A model generated the notes under the pieces. The model saw only the letters and a list, made by a program, of their open reading frames with translations, was not told the DNA's origin and searched no databases. 64,000 bases of DNA from Luteimonas rhizosphaerae (GTDB lineage Bacteria; Pseudomonadota; Gammaproteobacteria; Xanthomonadales; Xanthomonadaceae), in NCBI RefSeq assembly GCF_002849595.1, contig NZ_NRQR01000026.1, forward strand, positions 1-64,000, given 5' to 3'. Below are positions 31,971-41,565 of the stretch, piece by piece; position 1 is the first letter of the stretch; each line of letters begins with the position of its first letter. A program made the position numbers and the translations under genes.

Positions 31971-32987
31971 TTACCAGACCACCTCGGCCATCGAGCAGTT
32001 CAGGCCCGAGCCGATGCCGAGCAGGGCGACGCGGTTCCCTTTCTTCAGGCGACCCATCTCGCGCAGCTTGCTGAGCACGATCGGCACCGAAGCCGGGCCG
32101 ATGTTGCCGTGCTCGCCGAAGATGGTCAGGACCTTCTTCGGGTCGATGCCGAACGACTGCACGAAGGCGCCGGTGTGGACCTTGCTGACCTGGTGGATCA
32201 CGAACTCGTCCATCTCCTCGACGACCCAGCCCATCGCCTGCCGGGCGGCGACGAAGGTCTTCTCGGCGAGCTTCATGCCCTCGATCAGCAGCATGCGGGT
32301 GTCGGTGACCATGCGGTCGAGATTGCCGCGGCACAGGGTGTTCCACTCGGTCGCCGAGCGGGTCACGCCACCCTTGTAGCGCGGCGCGTCGGGGGCGAGG
32401 TCGGCGCGCGACAGCACCATCGCCGCCGAGCCGCAACCGAGCGTCAGCGTCGCCAGCTCGTTGCGGAAGTCCTCTTCGGTGGTTTCCGGGCGCAGCAGGC
32501 GCTCGATGGTCTTCTCGTAGGCGAGGTTCGCGGTCTCGCCATCGACGATCAGCGCGTAGTCGATCTCGCCGCGTTCGATCATCCGGGCGGCGACGTCCAT
32601 GCCGTTGATGAAGGCCAGGCACGCATTCGCCAGATCGTAGTTCTGGCAGGTGTCGGCGACGCCGAGGTTGCCGCTGACAATGCTCGCGGTCGACGGTTCG
32701 AGGTAGTCGCGGCTGACCGAGGTGTTGACCAGCAGGCCGAGCTTGGTGGCGTCGATGCCGGCGTCGTCGAGCGCCTTGCGGCCCGCGAGCGTCGCGGCGT
32801 CGGACGCCAGCACGTCGTCTTCCCACAGGCGTCGGGCATGGATGCCGGCGATGTCCTGCAGCACGTCGGTCTTGATGTCGAGGCGGTCGAGCGTGGGCTT
32901 GAGGCGGGCGTTGATCTCGTCACTGGTCACGCGTCGCGGAGCATCGACATGAGCGAGGCCAGCGATGGCGACGTTGTCAAAAAGCAT
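31971..32987 (-). CDS. oleA: OleA, acyl-CoA condensing thiolase-fold enzyme
   Basis: A 338-residue OleA, the first enzyme of long-chain olefin synthesis, which condenses two fatty acyl-CoAs head to head into a 2-alkyl-3-ketoacid. The sequence follows Xanthomonas OleA closely. Nucleophile Cys123 is in NACLAFINGMD and the catalytic Glu97 in RDYLEPST; His in EFVIHQVSKVHTG and Asn in FGEHGNIGPAS complete the thiolase triad. Numbering is 20 lower than the published Xcc protein, matching a shorter start at ATG 32987 (MLFDNVAIAG). It is transcribed towards bphP and separated from oleB by the bphO-bphP operon. Confidence 0.96.
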   Translation of the reverse strand: MLFDNVAIAGLAHVDAPRRVTSDEINARLKPTLDRLDIKTDVLQDIAGIHARRLWEDDVLASDAATLAGRKALDDAGIDATKLGLLVNTSVSRDYLEPSTASIVSGNLGVADTCQNYDLANACLAFINGMDVAARMIERGEIDYALIVDGETANLAYEKTIERLLRPETTEEDFRNELATLTLGCGSAAMVLSRADLAPDAPRYKGGVTRSATEWNTLCRGNLDRMVTDTRMLLIEGMKLAEKTFVAARQAMGWVVEEMDEFVIHQVSKVHTGAFVQSFGIDPKKVLTIFGEHGNIGPASVPIVLSKLREMGRLKKGNRVALLGIGSGLNCSMAEVVW

Positions 32988-33110
32988 GGGCAGGCCGCCG
33001 AATCTGGCAAGAGAGCCGCATAGAGTACCCGCTTCGCCGGGTCGACGCATGCCGCCACTGCCCCAAAAACGGCGCAGCAGCGGGGTCGGGCGCCGGGTGC
33101 GACCCGCGGT

Positions 33111-33422
33111 TCAGCGTGCGCAGCGCCAGGCGCCGAAGCGCTGGCTGCCGCCGGCAGGCTCGGCGAGCGGGCTGATCGTGTCGGCGCCGAGCGCGGGGGC
33201 CTCGTTGCGCGCGAGCGTCTCGAGTTCCTCGCGGACCCGCAGTGGATTGCGGTCGACGAAGGCGATGTTGTGCTTGACCGCGACCTCGACCTCGCCGCGC
33301 TTGTCGCAACCCGTCGGCGCCGCGCTGGCGACACGGACCGCGCTCGCGCCCGGGGCCATGTGCACCCAGGTGCAACCGGCGGCGGACAGGGACAGCAGCA
33401 GGATCAACGGGAACTTGCGCAT
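33111..33422 (-). CDS. DUF4156 lipoprotein
   Basis: A 103-residue lipoprotein: MRKFPLILLLSLSAAGC with Cys17, then a DUF4156-type domain, VASAAPTGCDKRGEVEVAV, VREELETLARNEAPALGADTI, GSQRFGAWRC. This small family occurs widely in gammaproteobacteria and has no assigned function. The two mature Cys residues (in TGCDKRG and AWRCAR) may form a disulfide that staples the domain. ATG 33422 is preceded by a TGGAG site. It sits 123 nt upstream of oleA in the same orientation, and a shared transcript is possible. Confidence 0.88.
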   Translation of the reverse strand: MRKFPLILLLSLSAAGCTWVHMAPGASAVRVASAAPTGCDKRGEVEVAVKHNIAFVDRNPLRVREELETLARNEAPALGADTISPLAEPAGGSQRFGAWRCAR

Positions 33423-33559
33423 CGGGACGGCTCCAGGAACGAGGGGGGCAGGATGGCGCGGATCGCGGGACGGCGCGCCACACCGGTGCCGGGACGAGCA
33501 CGGGGCCGCCATTGTGGCGGGCCCCGGCTGAGCGGGCCAACACCGGTCCGCGTGGTGCG

Positions 33560-36445
33560 TCACTCGGCCGGCGGCACCGGCGCGCCAGCCGCGTCGATGA
33601 CCTGCACCTCGCCCAGACCCAGCGCACGCACCGGCGCCTCGATCTGGTCGAGGTCGCCGACCACGACCCAGGTCAGGGCCGACGGGTCCAGCGTCTTCGC
33701 CGCCTCGGCGATGGCCGCGGGCGTCATCGCCTCGATTTCGGCCTTGCGCCGGAACACGTAGTCGTCGGGCCGGCCGAAGCGCACGTTGCCGCCGATGGTG
33801 CTCATCACCGCCCACGCGGTCTCGTAGGCGCCGGGCAGGCTCAGCGTCTGGATCGCCTGCGCGCGGGCCAGCTCGGCGTCCGTGGCCGGGCGCGTGCCGT
33901 CGGTGAACGCCGTGAGCTCCTTGCCGATCTCGGCGATGGCATCGGCCGTCCGGTCGATCTGCACCGGCGCCGAGACCGTCCACGGCCGCTGGCCCAGCGT
34001 GCCGCTGGCCGAGCTGCGGGCGCCGTAGGACCAGTGCTTGTCCTCGCGCAGGTTCATGTTGAGGCGCGCGGTGAAATCGCCGCCGATCACGGTGTTGGCC
34101 ATGTCGAACCGGGTCGAGCTCGGATCGCCGGTCGGCGGCACGACCTGCGCCGCGAAGATGTTGGCCTGGACCGCGCCCGGCTGGTCGAGCAGGAACACGC
34201 GCGGTGCCTGCGGCCGCTCGACCGGGGTGACCGCGATCGGCGCCGGGGCCGGCGTGTCCGCCCGCCAGTCGCCGAAATGGCGTTCCAGCAGCGGCACGAT
34301 CTCCGCCAGCGTGGTGTCGCCGACGACGATCAGCGTCGCGCCATCGGGGCGCACCCAGTCGCGGTGGTAGGCGACGAGGTCGTCGCGGGTCAGGGCGGCG
34401 ATCGACGCTTCGTCGCCGCTGCCGCTGAAGGGAATCGCGTAGGGGTGACCGGCGCCGTAGAGCAGGGGCGGCAGCACCCGCATCGCCGCGCTGGCCGGAC
34501 GCGCCTTCTCCTGCGCGATGCCGGCGATCCACGTGGCCTTGATGCGCTCGATTTCCTTCTCGTCGAAGTTCGGGCGCCGCACCATGTCGGCGAACAGCGC
34601 CAGCGACGGATCCAGGTGCTCCTTGAGGGCCGACACGTAGGCGTTGCTGCCGTCGAGCGACGCACCCGCGCCGAGGCTGGCGCCGAGCGATTCGACCCGG
34701 TCGGCGAAGTCGAGCGCGCCGATGCCGGCGGCGCCCTCGTCGAGCACGCTCATCGCGAAGCTGGCGGTGCCGGGCGTGCGGCCCTGGTCGGCGGTGTAAC
34801 CGCCCTGGAATTCGTAGCTGACCTGCACGACGGGAATGTCGTGGCGCTCGGCGAGGATCACCTGCGTGCCGTTGGCCAGCGTCGCGCGCTGCTGTTCGGG
34901 GAACTTCAGTTCCGGGAACGTCGTGGTCTCGGGCACGCCGGCGCTGCGATCGATCGCGGTCGGAGTGGTGCGGAACGCCGGGTCCGGGGCGGGCGGGGTG
35001 AACGGCGCCGGCGTCGCCGCGGGGGCTTCGGCCAGCGCGGTGCGCGCGCCCGGGGTGACGACGATGGTGTGGCTGCCGACATCGAGCCAGCGCGCGCCGA
35101 CGCTGCGCACGTCCGCCACGGTGGTCTCCGCGATGTTGCGCAGCGAGGTGCGGAAGCAGCCGGGGTCGCCGGCGTAGACCGCGCACTCGGCCAGGGCATC
35201 GGCCTTGCCGCCGAAACCGCCGATGCGTTCGATGCCGCGCACGAAACCCGCGCGGAACGCGGTCTTGGCGCGGTCGAGTTCGTCGGCGCTGGGACCGTCC
35301 GCGATCAGGCGGGCGAGCTCCTCGTCGATCGCGGCTTCGACGACCGCCGGGTCCACGCCCTGCTTGACGGTCGCGATGATGCCGAAGCTCGAGCCCAGCT
35401 GCGACGCCCAGGCGCCGGCGCTGATGTTGTCGACCAGCTTGTCGTCGTGCAGCAGCCGCCGGTCGAGCCGCGAGGACTTGCTGCCGCCGAGCACGCTGGC
35501 CAGCACCTGCAGGCGGTCGATGTCGCCCGAGCCGATCTCGGCGACGTTCCACACGCGGTAGATGCGCGACTGCGGCACCTGGTCTTCCATCGTCTCGCGC
35601 GTGTCCGCGGGACGCCTGGCGACGTCGACGGCCGGCTGCGCCATCGTCGGGCCGGCGGGGATGTCGCCGAAATACTGCGCGACCTTCTGCTTCGCGGTCG
35701 CCACGTCGATGTCGCCGGCCAGCACCAGCACCGCGTTGTTCGGTCCGTACCAGGTGCGGAACCACTGCTTGACGTCGTCCAGCGAGGCCGCGTTGAGATC
35801 GTTCATCGAGCCGATGACGCCGTGGTGGTAGGGGTGGCCTTGCGGATACAGCGCACGCGTGAGCCTGTCCCAGACCTGGCCGTAGGGCTGGTTCTCGCCC
35901 TGGCGCTTCTCGTTCTGCACCACGCCGCGCTGCTCGTCGAGCGCGGCCTGGTCGACGGCGCCGAGCAGGTGGCCCATGCGGTCGGATTCCATCCACAGCG
36001 CCATGTCGAGCGCGGTCGTCGGCACGTTCTGGAAGTAGTTGGTGCGGTCGGTATTGGTGGTGCCGTTCTGGTCGGTCGCGCCGACCATCTTGAAGGGATC
36101 GAAGAACTCGCCGTCGTGGTGTTCGGTGGCCTGGAACATCAGGTGTTCGAACAGGTGCGCGAAGCCGCTGCGGCCCGCGGGCTCGTCCTTGCTGCCGACG
36201 TGGTACCAGACGTTGACCGCGACGATCGGCGCCTTGCGGTCGGTGTGCACGACGACGCGCAGGCCGTTGGGCAGGGTGAAGGTCTCGAAGGGGATGTCGA
36301 CGCGCGCGGCGGTGCGTTCCGCGGCCGGCGCCTGCGCCAGGGCAGGCAGGGCGAGGCCCGCGCCGGCCAGTGCCAGGCCGGTGGCCAGGGCGAGCAGGGC
36401 GCGACGGGGGGCGGAAACGGTCGGTGCGCGACGGGCAGCGGTCAT
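33560..36445 (-). CDS. M16 family zinc peptidase, two-domain, secreted
   Basis: A 961-residue pitrilysin-family (M16) peptidase with a signal peptide (LLALATGLALAGAGLALPALAQA). The first M16 unit has the inverted zinc motif HLFEH at 97-101 (His97, Glu100, His101), followed by the downstream Glu region (ALDEQRGVVQNEKRQGEN). The second half starts near VILAERHDIPVVQVSYEFQGG and carries no HxxEH, as is normal for the non-catalytic partner domain. Such proteins act in the periplasm on peptides or as processing peptidases. ATG 36445 is preceded by AGGA. An equally long open frame in another phase of the same strand is a composition artefact. Confidence 0.94.
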   Translation of the reverse strand: MTAARRAPTVSAPRRALLALATGLALAGAGLALPALAQAPAAERTAARVDIPFETFTLPNGLRVVVHTDRKAPIVAVNVWYHVGSKDEPAGRSGFAHLFEHLMFQATEHHDGEFFDPFKMVGATDQNGTTNTDRTNYFQNVPTTALDMALWMESDRMGHLLGAVDQAALDEQRGVVQNEKRQGENQPYGQVWDRLTRALYPQGHPYHHGVIGSMNDLNAASLDDVKQWFRTWYGPNNAVLVLAGDIDVATAKQKVAQYFGDIPAGPTMAQPAVDVARRPADTRETMEDQVPQSRIYRVWNVAEIGSGDIDRLQVLASVLGGSKSSRLDRRLLHDDKLVDNISAGAWASQLGSSFGIIATVKQGVDPAVVEAAIDEELARLIADGPSADELDRAKTAFRAGFVRGIERIGGFGGKADALAECAVYAGDPGCFRTSLRNIAETTVADVRSVGARWLDVGSHTIVVTPGARTALAEAPAATPAPFTPPAPDPAFRTTPTAIDRSAGVPETTTFPELKFPEQQRATLANGTQVILAERHDIPVVQVSYEFQGGYTADQGRTPGTASFAMSVLDEGAAGIGALDFADRVESLGASLGAGASLDGSNAYVSALKEHLDPSLALFADMVRRPNFDEKEIERIKATWIAGIAQEKARPASAAMRVLPPLLYGAGHPYAIPFSGSGDEASIAALTRDDLVAYHRDWVRPDGATLIVVGDTTLAEIVPLLERHFGDWRADTPAPAPIAVTPVERPQAPRVFLLDQPGAVQANIFAAQVVPPTGDPSSTRFDMANTVIGGDFTARLNMNLREDKHWSYGARSSASGTLGQRPWTVSAPVQIDRTADAIAEIGKELTAFTDGTRPATDAELARAQAIQTLSLPGAYETAWAVMSTIGGNVRFGRPDDYVFRRKAEIEAMTPAAIAEAAKTLDPSALTWVVVGDLDQIEAPVRALGLGEVQVIDAAGAPVPPAE

Positions 36446-36581
36446 GGAAATCCTGGGGCGACGGAAGTGCGGACATCGTAGCCAGCGCCGCGCGGAGGCG
36501 CACCGGCCGCAGGTCATGGTCGGCGCCGTGACGGACCGCGGGCTAGAGTCGGCGGATTCCCGGACAGGCAGGAGAACGACG

Positions 36582-37286
36582 ATGACCGACTGGACCCTCG
36601 TGACCGGCGCCAACCGTGGCCTCGGTCTGGAATTCGTGCGCCAGTCGCTGGCGGCGGGCCGCCACGTCGTCGCCACCTGCCGCCAGCCGGGGCGGGCGAC
36701 GGCCCTGAATCCGCTGGCCGGCGAACACCCCGGCCGGCTCAAGGTGCTGCCGCTGGACATCACCGACGCACGTTCGCGCGCCGAGCTGGTGCGCGAGCTG
36801 CCGCTGGTGCTCGGCGCCGGCGATCGCGTCGAGCGGCTGATCAACAATGCCGGCGTGCTGCATTCCGGCGAACGCTTCGGCCATCTGTCGGCCGAGGTGC
36901 TCGACCACAGCCTGCAGAGCAACGCCGTCGGCCCGCTGCTGCTGACCGAGGCGCTGGTGGCGTCGCTGGCCGACGGCGCACGCATCGCGAACATCTCGTC
37001 GCAACTGGGTTCGATCGGCTCGACGACGCGCTTCGGCACGCCGAGCTACGCGATCAGCAAGGCCGCGCTGAACATGGCGACGGTGCTGCTGGCACGCGCG
37101 CTGGCCGAGCGCGGCATCGTCGTCGTCGCGCTGCATCCGGGCTGGGTGCGGACCGACATGGGTGGCGCCCAGGCCGATCTCGATCCCGCCGACGCGGTGG
37201 CCGGACTGCTCGCCCGGATCGACGCGCTCGGCGCCGACGACAGCGGGCGCTTTCTCGACGCTGCCGGCAAGACCCTGCCCTGGTGA
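36582..37286 (+). CDS. Short-chain dehydrogenase/reductase (SDR)
   Basis: A 234-residue classical SDR. The Rossmann motif is VTGANRGLGLEFVRQSL (TGxxxGxG), then LINNAGVLHSGERFG (NNAG), the catalytic Ser in NISSQLGSIG, and the YxxxK pair in SYAISKAALNM. The C-terminal VVVALHPGWVRTDMGG is typical of the carbonyl-reductase-like subgroup (YciK/sniffer type). The substrate is unknown. ATG 36582 is preceded by GGAGAA. It is divergent from the M16 gene and 70 nt upstream of trmL in the same direction. Confidence 0.92.
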   Translation: MTDWTLVTGANRGLGLEFVRQSLAAGRHVVATCRQPGRATALNPLAGEHPGRLKVLPLDITDARSRAELVRELPLVLGAGDRVERLINNAGVLHSGERFGHLSAEVLDHSLQSNAVGPLLLTEALVASLADGARIANISSQLGSIGSTTRFGTPSYAISKAALNMATVLLARALAERGIVVVALHPGWVRTDMGGAQADLDPADAVAGLLARIDALGADDSGRFLDAAGKTLPW

Positions 37287-37356
37287 CGCGCGCGCCGGCG
37301 AAACCCCGGACAATGCCCGACCCGGCCGCGCCCGCCGCCGTCACCTGCGACGCAGC

Positions 37357-37821
37357 ATGTTCGACGTCATCCTCCACCAGCCCGAGATCCCGCCCAACAC
37401 CGGCAACGTGATCCGGTTGTGCGCCAACACCGGCGCGCGCCTGCACCTGGTGCGCCCACTGGGCTTCGATCTCGACGACCGCAACCTGCGTCGCGCCGGG
37501 CTCGACTACCACGAGTACGCGACGCTGCAGGTCCACGACTCCCTGGACGCCGCGCTCGCGGCCATCGCGCCGCGGCGGCTGTTCGCGCTGAGCACCCGCA
37601 ACAGCGTGCGGCTCGATACGCCCGCGTTCGTCGAAGGCGATGCATTCCTGTTCGGCAGCGAAACCCGCGGCCTGCCCGATGCGGTGCTGGCGACGGTGCC
37701 GGACGGGCAGCGGCTGCGCCTGCCGATGCGGCCGGGCAACCGCAGCCTCAACCTGTCGAACGCGGTCGCCGTCGTCGTCTTCGAAGCGTGGCGACAGCAG
37801 GGGTTCGCGGGCGGCCTGTGA
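37357..37821 (+). CDS. trmL: tRNA (cytidine(34)-2'-O)-methyltransferase TrmL
   Basis: A 154-residue SPOUT methyltransferase that 2'-O-methylates the wobble nucleotide of tRNA-Leu isoacceptors. Motif 1 is the N-terminal VILHQPEIPPNTGNVIRLCANTGA, here HQPEIPPNTGNVIRLC. Motif 2 is AFLFGSETRGLPDAVL, and motif 3, which forms the knot, is MRPGNRSLNLSNAVAVVVFE. The length equals the usual 150-160. The start is ATG 37357. It is monocistronic or co-transcribed with the upstream SDR gene. Confidence 0.95.
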   Translation: MFDVILHQPEIPPNTGNVIRLCANTGARLHLVRPLGFDLDDRNLRRAGLDYHEYATLQVHDSLDAALAAIAPRRLFALSTRNSVRLDTPAFVEGDAFLFGSETRGLPDAVLATVPDGQRLRLPMRPGNRSLNLSNAVAVVVFEAWRQQGFAGGL

Positions 37822-38005
37822 CCTGAACGGCGCGCAAAAGTTCCTGAACTCGCCGGTTCACTATTCAGCGCGTGTTGGCCGCCGGTGCGGATGATGCACC
37901 TCTGCCGGCCCGGATGGTCGTGCTTCCCCTCCCCCTCGAAGCATCCCCTCCCTGCCATCCGGACCGGCCTCTTCTTCTTCCCTCGAACGACGATCGCAAC
38001 GCCCG

Positions 38006-38584
38006 ATGATGCGCACCCTCACGATCGCGGCCCTGACCGCCGCGCTGCCCGTCACCGCCAGCGCGGCCGAGGGCCTGTCCTACAACTACGTCGAAGGCGG
38101 CTACGCGGCCAGCAACTCCGAGCTCGCCCTCGTCGGTCGCGACGTCGATGCCGATGGCTGGGCGCTGCGCGGGTCGGCGGCGTTCCTGCCCAACTTCCAC
38201 GCGTTCGGCGACTACGCCCGCGAGAGCTTCGACGACAGTCCGGTCGATCGCGACCAGTGGCGTCTCGGCATCGGCTACAACCACGAAGTCACGCCGCGGA
38301 CCGACCTGCTGACCCGCGTCGCCTACCAGAGCGTCGATTTCGGTCAGGGCATCGATGCCGACGGCTATGCGGTCGAAGTCGGCGCGCGCAGCGCGCTGCT
38401 GCCGGCGCTGGAAGGCTATGCGCTGGCCGGATACGAGGATTACGGCAGCGACTTCGACAGCGAGTTCTACGGCCGGCTCGGCGCGCAGTGGAAGTTCAAC
38501 GCCAACGTCGGCGTCGCCGGCGACATCAAACTGATCAAGGGTGGCGACACCCAGTGGTTCGTGGGTCCGCGTCTGACCTGGTGA
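38006..38584 (+). CDS. ax21: Ax21-family outer-membrane beta-barrel protein
   Basis: A 192-residue outer-membrane protein of the Ax21 family found in Xanthomonas and Stenotrophomonas. The signal peptide (MMRTLTIAALTAALPVTASA) is followed by GLSYNYVEGGYAASNSEL and alternating hydrophobic/aromatic beta strands: ALRGSAAFLPNFHAFGDYAR, WRLGIGYNHEV, LEGYALAGYEDYG, and a final strand GPRLTW ending in an aromatic residue as in barrel proteins. Ax21 was once proposed as a quorum or immunity elicitor, but it is now viewed as an outer-membrane protein. The start could be either of two adjacent ATGs (38006 or 38009). A textbook terminator follows. Confidence 0.85.
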   Translation: MMRTLTIAALTAALPVTASAAEGLSYNYVEGGYAASNSELALVGRDVDADGWALRGSAAFLPNFHAFGDYARESFDDSPVDRDQWRLGIGYNHEVTPRTDLLTRVAYQSVDFGQGIDADGYAVEVGARSALLPALEGYALAGYEDYGSDFDSEFYGRLGAQWKFNANVGVAGDIKLIKGGDTQWFVGPRLTW

Positions 38585-38652
38585 CCACGCAGCGCTCGTG
38601 CGGCGTTCGGCGCTTCCCCTGGCGTCTCTCTCTCCCCTGAACGTCGCACCGA

Positions 38653-38679
38653 CCCGGCCGGAAACGGCCGGGTTTTTTT
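38653..38679 (+). terminator. Rho-independent terminator of the ax21 gene
   Basis: An 8-bp GC stem (CCCGGCCG/CGGCCGGG) with a GAAA tetraloop is followed by seven T residues at 38673-38679. It lies 69 nt past the stop codon and is the best intrinsic terminator in the window. Confidence 0.93.
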
Positions 38680-38959
38680 ATGGCCGCGCGTCGCGACCCC
38701 GGTGTGCGGGCGGGTCGTCGCCGCCGCGCCGATGCGCGCCAAGCCGCCCGGCGCGTCGCGATTCATCCGGCCCTGCGATCGCAGGCACGCGGAGGGTCGG
38801 CGTTCCTGCCGGTCGAACAGGACATTCACGCCTGTGTGGGCTGCTGCGGCCGGACAGGAAAGGGCGCCCGGCATGGAGCGACACGAGGCGAGGTCCCCAG
38901 CGGCGGGTCGACGGGCAGTGCAGGATCTCGACGCGGACCAGCGGCGCGCGCCGCAGGCC
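38680..38959. other. Intergenic region, no gene supported
   Basis: About 280 bp between the ax21 terminator and the end of gpsA (375 bp counted from the ax21 stop). Frames here translate to Arg/Ala/Gly-rich sequence without motifs. No repeat or hairpin stood out. Confidence 0.5.
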
Positions 38960-39985
38960 TCAGCCGAACAGGTTGTCCGGGTACTCGGGCTTCTGTTCGC
39001 GGGCCATCAGGCGGGCGAGGCCTTCCTCCGGCGAGATCTCGCCGTGCAGCACCGCGCGGACGTTGCTGGAGATCGGCAGTTCGATGCCGTGCCGCTCGGC
39101 GAGGCGCATGACCTCGTCGGCGGTCTGCACCGATTCGACCACCTGACCGATCGCGCGGACGGCGTCGGCGAGCTGCTCGCCGCGTCCCAGCGCCAGGCCC
39201 AGGCGCCGGTTGCGCGACAGGTCGCCCGAACACGTCAGTACCAGATCGCCCAGACCGGCGAGCCCCATCAGGGTTTCCGGCCGGCCGCCGATCGCGTGGT
39301 TCAGGCGCAGCATCTCGTTGAGGCCGCGGGTGATCAGGCCGGTGCGGGCGTTGAGGCCCAGCTCCATGCCGTCGGCCGCGCCGGTGGCGACGGCCAGCAC
39401 GTTCTTCATCGCGCCACCGAGTTCCGCGCCGCGCATGTCGTTGCCGGTGTAGGCGCGGAACGTCGGCCCGTGCAGCACGTCGGCCACGGTCTGGGCGAAG
39501 GCGTCGTCGTCGGACTGCACGGTGATCGCGGTCGGCAGGCCGGATGCGACTTCCTTCGCGAACGAGGGACCGGTGACGACCGCCAGCGGCACGTCGTCGC
39601 CGACGAGGCCGCCGGCCACTTCATGCAGGAACCGGCCGGAGCCGGGCTCGAAGCCCTTGGTCGCCCACGACACGCCGACGCCGTCCGGGCGCAGCGGCGC
39701 GAGCAGCTCGAGGGTTTCGGTGAAGGCATGCGACGGCACGACGACGAGGATCAGGCCGACACCCTCGAGGGCGGCGGCGAGATCGGTCGTGGCCCGCAGG
39801 GTCTCCGGCAACGCGATGCCGGGCAGATAACGCGGGTTCTCGTGGCGCTGGTCGATCGCTTCGATCTGCGCCGCGTTGCGACCCCACAGCATCGTGGGGT
39901 GGCCATTGCGTGCGATCAGCGAGGCGAGCGCGGTGCCCCAGGAGCCCGCGCCCAGCACCGCGACCGCGGGCTTGCGATCCGTCAC
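38960..39985 (-). CDS. gpsA: Glycerol-3-phosphate dehydrogenase [NAD(P)+]
   Basis: A 341-residue GpsA, which reduces dihydroxyacetone phosphate to sn-glycerol-3-phosphate for phospholipid synthesis. It has the dinucleotide-binding [18 protein letters not shown], the [12 protein letters not shown] and [17 protein letters not shown] blocks, the catalytic Lys in [11 protein letters not shown], and [16 protein letters not shown]. The start is GTG 39985, only 2 nt after the secB stop; upstream residues in the open frame belong to secB DNA. The rhodanese-secB-gpsA order is a conserved proteobacterial operon linking protein export and membrane lipid supply. Confidence 0.96.
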   Translation of the reverse strand: MTDRKPAVAVLGAGSWGTALASLIARNGHPTMLWGRNAAQIEAIDQRHENPRYLPGIALPETLRATTDLAAALEGVGLILVVVPSHAFTETLELLAPLRPDGVGVSWATKGFEPGSGRFLHEVAGGLVGDDVPLAVVTGPSFAKEVASGLPTAITVQSDDDAFAQTVADVLHGPTFRAYTGNDMRGAELGGAMKNVLAVATGAADGMELGLNARTGLITRGLNEMLRLNHAIGGRPETLMGLAGLGDLVLTCSGDLSRNRRLGLALGRGEQLADAVRAIGQVVESVQTADEVMRLAERHGIELPISSNVRAVLHGEISPEEGLARLMAREQKPEYPDNLFG

Positions 39986-39987
39986 GC

Positions 39988-40515
39988 TCAGGCGTTGCCG
40001 ATCTGGTCGGTCGTCGGCTGCTCGCCGGCCTGCTGGCTGCGCTGGCGCACGCCTTCGGCGTAGAGCGCGTCGAAGTTGATCGGCTGCAGCAGGAACGGCG
40101 GGAAGCCACCGGCCTGGATCAGCTCGCCGATCAGCTGGCGGGCATACGGGTACAGCACGTTCGGGCACTGGGTGCCGAGCAGCGCGTCGAGCGTGTTGCC
40201 GTCGAAGCCGGCCAGGCCGAACACGCCGGCCTGCTTCACTTCCGCCACGTACACGGTGCTGCTGTCGTCGTCGCCCGAGGTGCAGGTCAGCGTGATCGCC
40301 AGGACCACTTCGTAGGCGTTGTCGCCGACGCGCTGCACGCTCTGGTTGAGATTCATGTTGAGCTGCGGCTGCGCCTGCTCGCTGAAGATCATCGGCGACT
40401 TGGGCGACTCGAACGAGACGTCCTTGACGTAGATCTTCTCGACGCTGAACTGCGCGCCGGTCGGCTGGGCCGGGGTCGCGCCATTGGCGCCGTTGGCGGC
40501 TTGGTCTTCGGACAT
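39988..40515 (-). CDS. secB: Protein-export chaperone SecB
   Basis: A 175-residue SecB, the tetrameric cytosolic chaperone that keeps preproteins unfolded and hands them to SecA. The core is intact: [19 protein letters not shown], then [63 protein letters not shown] (seen as [13 protein letters not shown] and [13 protein letters not shown]). An Ala/Gly-rich N-terminal extension and a Gln-rich tail lie outside the core. ATG 40515 follows a TGGAG site. It is the second gene of the rhodanese-secB-gpsA unit. Confidence 0.97.
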   Translation of the reverse strand: MSEDQAANGANGATPAQPTGAQFSVEKIYVKDVSFESPKSPMIFSEQAQPQLNMNLNQSVQRVGDNAYEVVLAITLTCTSGDDDSSTVYVAEVKQAGVFGLAGFDGNTLDALLGTQCPNVLYPYARQLIGELIQAGGFPPFLLQPINFDALYAEGVRQRSQQAGEQPTTDQIGNA

Positions 40516-40598
40516 TGCTTCAACTCCAGGAATTTGAATGAGGCGACGGGCGCCCGCACGAGGCGCCGATTATGGCATTGCGCCGGGATCGGGCCGGA

Positions 40599-41036
40599 TC
40601 AGCCCTTGCCCTTGACCAGCGGCAGGTCGGCCTGCTGCCAGCCGCCGATGCCGCCATCGAGCACGTAGACGTTCTCAAAGCCGGCTTTCTTGAGCCGCTT
40701 GGCGGCGTCGGAGGCCGTGCTGCCGGTCTTGCAGACCAGCACCACCGGCAGCGCCTTGGCGGGCGCCAGCTGCTTGCTCTCGGGATCGAAGTGGCTCATC
40801 TGCACGTTCTTCGAACCCGGGATGTGGCCCTTGCCGAAATCGGCGGCGGGCCGCAGGTCGACCACCAGCGCGTTGTCGCGGTTGACCAGCGCGGTCAGCT
40901 CGGCCGGACGCAGGGTCTTGAACCCGCGGAACAGCCGGGAAATCTCGTTGAAGACGATCGCGACCGTGATCACGACAAGGATCAGCGACAGCACCTGGTT
41001 TCGGCCGAAAAAGGCCAGAAGTTCTTCGAAGTTCAC
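40599..41036 (-). CDS. Membrane-anchored rhodanese-like protein
   Basis: A 145-residue protein with an N-terminal membrane helix (VLSLILVVITVAIVFNEI) followed by one rhodanese domain. The catalytic Cys102 lies in the active-site loop VVLVCKTGSTAS; LVVDLRPAADFGKGHIPGS is the CDC25-like entry motif and VYVLDGGIGGWQQADLP the closing one. It may be a sulfurtransferase or a persulfide carrier at the membrane face. In many gammaproteobacteria this gene leads the grxC-secB-gpsA cluster; here grxC is absent. The gap to secB is 83 nt, and co-transcription is likely. Confidence 0.92.
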   Translation of the reverse strand: MNFEELLAFFGRNQVLSLILVVITVAIVFNEISRLFRGFKTLRPAELTALVNRDNALVVDLRPAADFGKGHIPGSKNVQMSHFDPESKQLAPAKALPVVLVCKTGSTASDAAKRLKKAGFENVYVLDGGIGGWQQADLPLVKGKG

Positions 41037-41145
41037 GGATGGATCGCGGGTGGGCAGCGGGCGGCGATTGTCGCATACCGCGCGCGGGCGGACCTATCGG
41101 GCCCGGGGAGGCCCGGACGGCGCGGAGCCCGCACGCGGGCCGGAC

Positions 41146-41565
41146 CTATTCGCCCGCCCAGAAATCCGGCAGACCGCCTTCGACCCACCAGGTCTTGGCG
41201 GCCGGGTCGTAGCGCCAGCGCTCGGTGTGGCGCAGGGTGCGCTCGGCCATGGTGTGGCGGTTGACGACGCCGATGTCGATCTCGCGCGTGGCGGTCTCGG
41301 GACCGGCGACGCTGCCGCGGTCGGTGTAGCCGGTGACCTGGATCTGCTTGTAGCGCTCGATCTCGACCTCGTTGCGCGGGTGCGCGGCGCGGTAGTCGGG
41401 ATCGACCAGCTGCCAGGCGGTGTCGAAATCGTTCCAGCGGATCGCGGCCGACCACGCGGTCTGGGCGCGATCGAGCGCGCTCATCTGCGACCCGGTGCTC
41501 GCGCAGCCGGCCAGCAGACAGAGCAGCAGTGAGCCGGCGAGCCAGCGCAGGCGTGGTGCGTGCAT
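41146..41565 (-). CDS. Lipoprotein of unknown function (139 aa)
   Basis: A 139-residue lipoprotein precursor. RWLAGSLLLCLLAGC gives a clear signal with Cys20. The mature domain (TAWSAAIRWNDFDTAWQLVD, YRAAHPRNEVEIERYKQIQV, then EIDIGVVNRHTMAERTLRHT and a final WRYDPAAKTWWVEGGLPDFW) has the alternating pattern of an NTF2/SnoaL-like fold. It is recurrent in Xanthomonadaceae but has no known role. ATG 41565 is preceded by GGAAGGGG. It is divergent from oleC with about 90 bp between starts. Confidence 0.83.
   Translation of the reverse strand: MHAPRLRWLAGSLLLCLLAGCASTGSQMSALDRAQTAWSAAIRWNDFDTAWQLVDPDYRAAHPRNEVEIERYKQIQVTGYTDRGSVAGPETATREIDIGVVNRHTMAERTLRHTERWRYDPAAKTWWVEGGLPDFWAGE

Noticed and set aside
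33111..36503. A 1130-codon frame on - in another phase over the M16 peptidase gene
   Set aside because: The product is Arg/Gly/Pro-rich low complexity until it enters the genuine DUF4156 lipoprotein near its end. The M16 peptidase in the alternative phase has a zinc motif and signal peptide.
38680..38959. A gene on + starting in the gap after ax21 and running over gpsA
   Set aside because: The frame has no ribosome site and is a shadow of gpsA; gpsA is complete with all motifs.
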